This document shows positions 41,932 to 46,635 of a stretch of 46,635 nucleotides of DNA, piece after piece. Within the stretch, counting starts at the first letter, position 1. Each line of letters starts with the position of its first letter. The position numbers and the translations under genes were made by a program. The DNA comes from Alphaproteobacteria bacterium (GTDB lineage Bacteria; Pseudomonadota; Alphaproteobacteria; Caulobacterales; Parvularculaceae): positions 1 to 46,635 of the forward strand of contig JAADIH010000239.1 of assembly GCA_013151435.1 (NCBI GenBank). Reading direction: 5' to 3'. The notes under the pieces were generated by a model. That model was not told the origin of the DNA. It saw nothing but the letters and a program-made list of their open reading frames with translations, and did no database searches.

Positions 41932-42831
41932 TTGAAAAGCCAACAGCGCAAAAACGATGACAACTCAAAACCGTTTTGGTTCGCCATAGGCCTTACGGCG
42001 GTAGTTATCGTTCTCGGCGGATGGACCTTCTACGAAAAGGAAGTCTGGTGTCTAAAAGGCAACGAAATCGGCGACTTCTTTGCCGGCTTTGCCGGTGCTC
42101 TTGCATTCATCTGGATCGTGGCAACCATATTTCTTCAGAAAGATGAACTGAAATTCCAACGCGAAGAACTCGAATTGCAGCGCAAGGAAGTAAAACGATT
42201 AGCGGATGAAACAGCTTTGCAGGGGAAAGCACTCAATGCCAATGCAAAAACATTCTTCGTGGATCGATGGGAGAATGGATTAATCGCCTTCGCTAGGGTT
42301 AACCATGAACACCTTGCGAATCTCGAAAAGCAATTGGTGAAGGAAAAATTGCTATCAAAAGAAATTGAGACGGATATTTTGGCAAAGGCGGCACACAGGT
42401 TTCGAAAGTCCACAATAGATAGCGTTTTGAAAGTTGAGGATACCAAAATTACAAACTTCCGCGTCGTCGACCATCATAACATTGAGTATACAATCGAAGG
42501 TACGTCTACGGTTGCTGTAGTTGAAAACTCTGCCGAGAAAACCATCAAGATCGATCCACGCTATCAAATCTCAAATTTGGAGTTGCATAAAAAGCTGCAA
42601 GATCAGCCGATTTACATGGACTATATTCGCGACCTTGTTTCTGAGGGGGTGTCACTTGGTTTGGCTTCGATGATGAAAAGTTCCGACGTATGGCTAATTA
42701 GCACGTCCCGACTCCCACATGCACTTGCTACTGACATCGCTCAGCTTACTAAGTGCATTATCAGTTTCATGATCCGTGACGCGTTAGATTTTGCTTCTCA
42801 GCAAGCAATCGAGAAAGCCATTAGCGAATAG
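41932..42831 (+). CDS. two-TM coiled-coil protein resembling AbiC-type phage abortive-infection proteins
   Basis: A 299-residue protein with TTG start and AGGA eight bases ahead. Two N-terminal membrane segments (FWFAIGLTAVVIVLGGWTFY and GFAGALAFIWIVATIFLQ) enclose GNEIGDFFAG; the second runs into KDELKFQREELELQRKEVKR, a coiled coil. This GDFF(G)..ALAF...LQ..EL..QREEL layout is typical of putative AbiC-like membrane proteins found in prophages. The C-terminal about 190 residues are soluble, with no recognised enzyme motif. By position it is cargo of the satellite; exclusion of rival phages is a reasonable guess but unproven. Confidence 0.55.
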   Translation: MKSQQRKNDDNSKPFWFAIGLTAVVIVLGGWTFYEKEVWCLKGNEIGDFFAGFAGALAFIWIVATIFLQKDELKFQREELELQRKEVKRLADETALQGKALNANAKTFFVDRWENGLIAFARVNHEHLANLEKQLVKEKLLSKEIETDILAKAAHRFRKSTIDSVLKVEDTKITNFRVVDHHNIEYTIEGTSTVAVVENSAEKTIKIDPRYQISNLELHKKLQDQPIYMDYIRDLVSEGVSLGLASMMKSSDVWLISTSRLPHALATDIAQLTKCIISFMIRDALDFASQQAIEKAISE

Positions 42832-42840
42832 GCTCTATCT

Positions 42841-43098
42841 AAAAAAATTCCTGAGATTTCGCGCCAAACACGCGACGCTTAGGGCGTTGGTCACGACCTT
42901 CTAAGGCTGGAGAGATATTCGGCTCACAAATCATTGTATTTATTGTGTATTTTTTTCTTCTGATTCACTCATTGATGCATTGCCGGCGCAATTGCCAAAA
43001 GGGCTATACGGTCACCTTCAAAATCCGAAATTGGCTAAAAAAATCTCTGAATGACAGGGGCGTGGGTCAGGGCTTTCGACAAAGCTGGAGAGATTTTT
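42841..43098. repeat. two imperfect direct repeats between the AbiC-like gene and rep
   Basis: Copy 1 (42841-42920) and copy 2 (43037-43098) both begin with a run of seven A, contain GGGCGT.GGTCA and end GCTGGAGAGAT plus a T-rich stretch. Copy 1 has about 18 extra bases. They bracket an AT-rich 115-bp spacer in the gap between the convergent AbiC-like and rep genes. The function is unknown; a packaging or recombination signal or terminator pair are options. Confidence 0.5.
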
Positions 43099-43100
43099 CA

Positions 43101-44183
43101 TTAGCCAACCGCAGATGCGAGAGGCAGGTCATCATGGTCGCTGTCGTCAAGCGGATCGATTTCTTCCATCTTCGCGCGAATTGCGTCGAGAGCTATATCG
43201 CCGTCGCTCCATCGTCGCGCTAGATCAGCGGCGAGCGTCAACGAACCCAGCCTAATGCAGATTTGGTGCTGGCGCATCTGGAGTACTTTCGCCAGCCCCT
43301 CGATCGCGCTCAGCGCGTCACGAGCTTCTTCGCCGACACCGCTTGATTGGCGTTTAGGCAGCCGTTGGCGATGTTCGACAGGCTTGTGCGTCAATCGCCA
43401 ACTCTCCGCACAAGCTAGGGTTTGAGGGGTGTGCTTTGCTTCGACCTCCCCACCTTTCTCGCCAAGCCTGCGACCTGGCAGCGCTCTCGATCGGATTGGC
43501 TCCTGCGAATCGGATGCCGCTTGCACCCTTTCAATTGACGGATCTGTATTAGAATCAATAAGTGGTTCGGGTGACATCACGTCGGGGGTGCCCCGACTCT
43601 GTGTCGGGGGTAAGCGACGTGATGTCGGGGGTGCCCCGACATCAGCGCCAGAGCAAGTTTTTTTCGATGTTTCGACCCCCGACGTGATGTCGGGGGTCAG
43701 TACCGACCCTGTGTCGGGGGTATTTACCGCGCTGTGGGTTTTTCCACGACCACTACTCGTCTCTCGAACGCGCTTCCGCGCCAAGCGGCGGGGCGCCGCT
43801 TCTCGGTCGAGTTCAGCCCGAATTGCAGTCGCGATGAGTTGCATCTTGTCATAGCGATTGCCGCCCTCCTGAAGGGCCTGTTGCTTTGTACGATAGATTG
43901 ATGCCGCTGCTTTTTGGAGCCAATCAATATTCAAGCGATAGCGGTTGGCCCTTCGCCCGCCGCCCTTTTCGAATACCTCCAAGACTAGCAGGTCTTCTAA
44001 CTCGGGAAGCGCCCGCTCCACTGTCCTCGAGGCCAGACCGGTATTCCATGCGATCTCATTAATTGATGGCCGACAGAGGCCATTTTCGTCGGCATAGTTC
44101 GCTAATGCGAGAAGCACTGCCTTTTCCGCTCCCTTAAAGATGGGGCCACAACGCATGATATCGCCGATAGCGCTGATGCTCAT
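43101..44183 (-). CDS. winged-helix replication initiator-type protein of element 2
   Basis: A 360-residue protein. The N-terminal winged helix-turn-helix (FKGAEKAVLLALANYADENG, CRPSINEIAWNTGLASRTVE, RALPELEDLLVLEVFEKGGG) is the type found in phage replication initiators such as lambda O relatives. A long low-complexity linker follows, encoded by GTCGGGGGT repeats, then a helical C-terminus (GLAKVLQMRQHQICIRLGSL) and an acidic end. The start at 44183 overlaps the preceding ORF stop as ATGA. The iterons inside the gene argue that it initiates replication at its own coding sequence. It is the final gene of the minus-strand chain in the circular form. Confidence 0.65.
   Translation of the reverse strand: MSISAIGDIMRCGPIFKGAEKAVLLALANYADENGLCRPSINEIAWNTGLASRTVERALPELEDLLVLEVFEKGGGRRANRYRLNIDWLQKAAASIYRTKQQALQEGGNRYDKMQLIATAIRAELDREAAPRRLARKRVRETSSGRGKTHSAVNTPDTGSVLTPDITSGVETSKKTCSGADVGAPPTSRRLPPTQSRGTPDVMSPEPLIDSNTDPSIERVQAASDSQEPIRSRALPGRRLGEKGGEVEAKHTPQTLACAESWRLTHKPVEHRQRLPKRQSSGVGEEARDALSAIEGLAKVLQMRQHQICIRLGSLTLAADLARRWSDGDIALDAIRAKMEEIDPLDDSDHDDLPLASAVG
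43581..43721. repeat. GTCGGGGGT iteron cluster inside rep (candidate replication origin), element 2
   Basis: GTCGGGGGT occurs directly at 43581, 43603, 43624, 43689 and 43713, and inverted at 43675-43683. Two units extend as the palindrome GTCGGGG-GTG-CCCCGAC (43581-43597, 43624-43640). Two share the 14-bp form GTGATGTCGGGGGT. Between the third and fourth units is a T-rich tract (AGTTTTTTTCGATGTTT), a possible unwinding element. Confidence 0.75.
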
Positions 44184-44791
44184 AGGAAACCCCCGGCCCA
44201 GTGCACGGGCTCTCCGATAAGCGTCCCCAACCCCAAAAGAGCGTCTTCGAAACGCTCGAATTTGACGCCGATCATGTCCTCGAATCCGTCGCGGATGATA
44301 GTCGGATAGCAATCGCGATAGATATCAACGCCCTGAGCGAGGTCTTCACTCATATCTTTGATATCGTCAGCCGAAAGGTCGGTGCTTATGCGTTCGCCTC
44401 TTTCGAAAGATTCGTATTCCGAAATGATGTGCTGGACCCAATAGCGGGCTTGATGAATGCGGTGGAACCCAGTACTAAAGGTGTCGCATCTTGTGTATTC
44501 AAAATCGTTTTCGTTAAGCCCGTCAGTGACCGCTGGCGGGTTTTTCTTTTGTTCAATGTCTCTATCGGGTGGGACTGCCCTTTCAGATTTCCCTGATGTT
44601 GAGCGAACACTTTTAGCGTCCCGCCTATCATCGCTAAGTTGTTCTATTTGTTCTTTTTTACGGCAGTCCGGGGAGCCATACTTTAGATCAATTAGGGCCA
44701 GCTTGGCGGAAACTGCACAGTCTTGTACCATGGTCTCATCTTCATGGATCATGGCGGATGCAGGTACGGGGTGAGCTATTCCAGCACTCAA
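44180..44791 (-). CDS. hypothetical protein upstream of rep, frame crosses the right att site
   Basis: A 203-residue frame as integrated. The part encoded inside element 2 (from CRKKEQIEQLSDDRRDAK onward) is charged and helical, with DDIKDMSEDLAQGVDIYRDC and a C-terminal KFERFEDALLGLGTLIG; no family is recognised. The first 38 or so residues come from outside the att site and are probably host sequence fused by integration. In the excised circle the same frame would begin at an ATG (35734 to 35732) behind AAAGGAAAAGG, giving the N-terminus MDQHGSPDCRKK. The stop overlaps the rep start as ATGA, so it is coupled to rep and may be a replication accessory or regulator. Confidence 0.55.
   Translation of the reverse strand: MSAGIAHPVPASAMIHEDETMVQDCAVSAKLALIDLKYGSPDCRKKEQIEQLSDDRRDAKSVRSTSGKSERAVPPDRDIEQKKNPPAVTDGLNENDFEYTRCDTFSTGFHRIHQARYWVQHIISEYESFERGERISTDLSADDIKDMSEDLAQGVDIYRDCYPTIIRDGFEDMIGVKFERFEDALLGLGTLIGEPVHWAGGFL
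44664..44679 (+). repeat. attR of element 2: 16-bp tRNA-Asn end
   Basis: CAGTCCGGGGAGCCAT equals the last 16 bases of the tRNA-derived att repeats (13664-13679 and 35709-35724). Sequence diverges immediately on both sides. An exact 16-bp match in this window by chance is very unlikely. It defines the right end of element 2 and the return to host sequence. Confidence 0.75.
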
Positions 44792-44815
44792 AATCTTTGT
44801 GTTGCGAAGCCCCCC

Positions 44816-45511
44816 CTATTTCGACGACTTTTTTATGAGTACAAACACGCGGATTGTTTGCGCTATAGCAATCCCCCCTTGCGTGACGGTCAGGGCAACC
44901 AAGGCGCCAATACTTGAATGAAAAAATAGCCCTATACTGACCATCAGATACAATTGCGATTCTTCAAAAAGAAAAAACCGAAGATTTCGCTGAAGAAAAT
45001 CTTTTCCAGACAAGATTTTCCAGGGCGCTATTCCAAAATCGTTCAAGACAAACATTTTCAAGTAAGGCAGATAGCAAATCAGAAAAACACTTGAGATCCC
45101 CAAAATAATTGGTGCGACTGTTTGCGCCGAGCTGTAGGCCTCAACTGACAGTGCCAGAATAACAATTGGAAATTTTACAAAATCGGACCATTTGTCCAAA
45201 AATGAACCGACTTTTGAAGCCACATTGCGATAGCGCGCAAGCTGGCCATCCATACAGTCGATTATGTACGAAATTTGCAGAATTACGCCTGCAGCGATCA
45301 GCAAACCATAGCCGCCTCGTAAAATCAAAGCGGCGGATAAAATCGCTAAAAAAAGTGACAGGACCGTCAGACGATTTGGCGTGACAATACGCCAATCGGC
45401 GACTGCTAAAAGGATGATGTTGGCGGCAGGTGTGGCGAACACTCTCGACCACCACTCTTCTCGTGGTTTGACGGTCGCCTTTAATTGCGATCTGCGCTGC
45501 GTAAAACCCAT
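44816..45511 (-). CDS. CDP-alcohol phosphatidyltransferase family protein
   Basis: A 231-residue integral membrane enzyme that transfers a phospho-alcohol group from a CDP-linked donor to an alcohol acceptor. The complete catalytic signature D-x2-D-G-x2-A-R-x8-G-x3-D-x3-D is present: DCMDGQLAR, then G and D in GSFLDKWSD. The N-terminus contains TPNRLTVLSLFLAIL, the typical entry to the first membrane helix, and about six membrane segments follow. It lies 13 bp downstream of a paralogous gene and the stretch REEWWSRVFATPAANIILL aligns with it, so the pair arose by duplication. The substrates are unknown. Confidence 0.85.
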   Translation of the reverse strand: MGFTQRRSQLKATVKPREEWWSRVFATPAANIILLAVADWRIVTPNRLTVLSLFLAILSAALILRGGYGLLIAAGVILQISYIIDCMDGQLARYRNVASKVGSFLDKWSDFVKFPIVILALSVEAYSSAQTVAPIILGISSVFLICYLPYLKMFVLNDFGIAPWKILSGKDFLQRNLRFFLFEESQLYLMVSIGLFFHSSIGALVALTVTQGGIAIAQTIRVFVLIKKSSK

Positions 45512-45524
45512 GAGATGAAAACCT

Positions 45525-46310
45525 CTACTTTTCCATCGGGGTCAAAAGTTCTTTATGCTGATTGAGATAAATTTGCCGCCCCCTCTGCCAGCTGCGCACC
45601 ACCCCATAATAGAGTTGGCTCACTGCGAAGACCCAGAGCATCGGCATGATCGCATCAAATATGAGGGCTGCGGAAAGCAGAAACACAAACACCGCTTCAT
45701 TGAACAAAAAGAACTTTCGCTGCTCGCGGATAAACCAAACTAAATTTTCCTTCCAACCATGGCCAAGCCCGGCCTTTTCTTGTTTTTGATCGTTAATGGC
45801 GCCAGCCTGCTCGGAAGCCTTTTCCAAATAGTCCTTATCGTGGTCGATTTCGATGAAAATAGTTACGTATTTAACGTACACTCGCAGGGAGTAGAAAGTG
45901 ACGCCTGTGAACGCCAAAAATACAGCAACTACATTTTGTGTTTGCAAATAGGCGGCATAGGCAATCGCGCTGAACCAAAAGAAAATTTGAATCTGGTCAG
46001 TGACTTTGTCAAAAAAGTTTCCGAACCGGGAGGAGACGCCCCGATACTTCGCCATTTGCCCATCCATACAGTCCAGAATATGGCTGACATTGATGAGGGC
46101 GGCAGCGGCGTAAAAATTTACCTCCCCACCAAGAACAATAAGGCCAGACGCCATAAGCGCCGTAATTAGGGAAAGCAGGGTGATGAGATTTGGCGTTAGC
46201 CACTTGAAATCAACGACAACATAATTGATGAGAACGGCCAGGGGCGATGTTACGAAAGACGACCACCATTCATCATTTTTATTCTTGGTTTCCCCGCTGG
46301 AATTTGCCGT
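45525..46310 (-). CDS. CDP-alcohol phosphatidyltransferase paralogue with N-terminal frame problem
   Basis: It is a membrane transferase like its downstream neighbour, with signature DCMDGQMAKYRGVSSRFGNF followed by DKVTD (Lys in place of the usual Arg after Ala). The frame is open to 46310, and the upstream part (NDEWWSSFVTSPLAVLINY, WLTPNLITLLSLITAL) aligns with the start of the paralogue, so it belongs to the protein. But no ATG, GTG or TTG precedes it in frame; the first in-frame ATG (46154) would remove the first membrane helix. A GTG at 46314 with AGGAG five bases upstream is in another frame and stops after 11 codons. A frameshift, a sequencing error or a non-standard start is implied. 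Confidence 0.7.
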   Translation of the reverse strand, partial: TANSSGETKNKNDEWWSSFVTSPLAVLINYVVVDFKWLTPNLITLLSLITALMASGLIVLGGEVNFYAAAALINVSHILDCMDGQMAKYRGVSSRFGNFFDKVTDQIQIFFWFSAIAYAAYLQTQNVVAVFLAFTGVTFYSLRVYVKYVTIFIEIDHDKDYLEKASEQAGAINDQKQEKAGLGHGWKENLVWFIREQRKFFLFNEAVFVFLLSAALIFDAIMPMLWVFAVSQLYYGVVRSWQRGRQIYLNQHKELLTPMEK

Positions 46311-46357
46311 TCACCCGCACTCCTGTATTGGATTGTTGTGCTTCTATAAGTCCCAGA

Positions 46358-46635
46358 TTAACCAGCCAGTAAACTTGGCTGATCGGTCATGATAGGGTGA
46401 GTTTCCTGTTTCATCAGCCACCCTTGAAGTCGTTGGTAATCCCCTAAGTGATCCACTTCCGTCCAAAATGTTCCCATCACGTCTTTATGATAGATGGCCA
46501 TTCCGTCATCAATGAATGAATAAAGAACACCTTCCCACCAGTTCCGGAAATCGGCGCGCTGGATCATATGCTCCAGCCGGATTTTGAACTCACTGATGAA
46601 GCTCCTGTCAATGCGCACGATTCCAACGTACTCGC
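46358..46635 (-). CDS. nucleotidyltransferase (MobA/GlmU-like NTP transferase), C-terminal end
   Basis: About the last 92 residues of a protein that enters from beyond the right edge. EYVGIVRIDRSFISEFK and the late FWTEVDHLGDYQRLQGWL match the end of NTP-transferase-fold cytidylyl- or nucleotidyltransferases, where the Glu-Val-Asp contributes to metal binding. It precedes two CDP-alcohol transferases on the same strand. Cytidylyltransferase plus CDP-alcohol transferase pairs make phospho-alcohol or phosphonate headgroups (inositol-, choline- or aminoethylphosphonate-type); which one applies here cannot be decided. Confidence 0.7.
   Translation of the reverse strand, partial: EYVGIVRIDRSFISEFKIRLEHMIQRADFRNWWEGVLYSFIDDGMAIYHKDVMGTFWTEVDHLGDYQRLQGWLMKQETHPIMTDQPSLLAG

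Larger units (their letters stand above)
35725..44679. mobile_element. element 2: 8955-bp capsid-encoding satellite-like element
   Basis: It is bounded by the middle att site and a 16-bp copy of the tRNA-Asn end at 44664-44679. Content: integrase, AlpA-like protein, HK97-type portal, protease and capsid, a MerR-like regulator, a small protein, three plus-strand cargo genes, Rep with internal iterons and an ORF crossing the right end. No terminase, connector or tail gene is present, so it cannot be a complete phage. Capsid-encoding satellites that borrow tails from helper phages are known (cf-PICIs); this would be a reduced relative or a separate type. Confidence 0.82.

Noticed and set aside
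1-46635. CRISPR array or IS element
   Set aside because: No regularly spaced repeat-spacer pattern, no transposase with terminal inverted repeats was seen; the tandem repeats found lie within rep genes.

Overview
The window looks like a stretch of an alphaproteobacterial chromosome. The lineage is inferred from the style of the ParC, RND, HK97-phage and CDP-alcohol transferase genes and from general codon and base use; no rRNA is present to prove it. The host backbone runs from 1 to about 13.6 kb and resumes after about 44.7 kb. In between, two integrated elements sit in tandem at the 3' end of one tRNA-Asn gene.

Host left part (1-13.6 kb): the C-terminal part of topoisomerase IV subunit A (parC), a lipoprotein-anchored subtilisin-like protease with a C-terminal barrel-like region, a small membrane protein, tRNA-Cys, a membrane O-acyltransferase with an SGNH domain, and a three-gene RND efflux operon (outer-membrane factor, adaptor, pump). 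The outer-membrane factor carries an unusual calcium-loop-like insertion.

Element 1 (13.68-35.72 kb, about 22.0 kb) lies between a 50-bp copy of the tRNA-Asn 3' end (13630-13679) and a second identical copy (35675-35724). Its integrase, an AlpA-like protein and a winged-helix replication-type protein occupy the right end. The rep gene contains three exact-period 21-bp direct repeats. Phage remnants and phage-like genes (TerS-like, gp14-like, TerL C-terminus, a virion-protein C-terminus) are scattered through it. The cargo includes a membrane AraC regulator divergent from a serine-hydrolase autotransporter, a Y-family polymerase with a small Cys4 protein, an intact SRAP/HMCES gene plus two decayed SRAP copies, and a 1277-residue SIR2 protein that is probably anti-phage.

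Element 2 (35.73-44.68 kb, 8955 bp) ends in a 16-bp partial copy of the same tRNA end (44664-44679). It encodes integrase, an AlpA-like protein, an HK97-type portal, protease and major capsid, and a winged-helix Rep with GTCGGGGGT iterons inside its own gene. It also carries three plus-strand cargo ORFs, one resembling AbiC-type membrane proteins. It has no terminase, connector or tail gene, so it looks like a small capsid-encoding phage satellite. When the element is closed into a circle in silico across the 16-bp core, two things happen. The integrase acquires a different C-terminal tail. The ORF in front of rep acquires an ATG with a good ribosome-binding site inside the integrase 3' end. 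All minus-strand genes then form one continuous chain: regulator, capsid, protease, portal, alpA, int, attP, orf, rep.

Host right part (44.8 kb to the end): two CDP-alcohol phosphatidyltransferases and the 3' end of a nucleotidyltransferase, probably a lipid-headgroup or polyol-phosphate pathway. One of the transferases has an N-terminal reading-frame problem.
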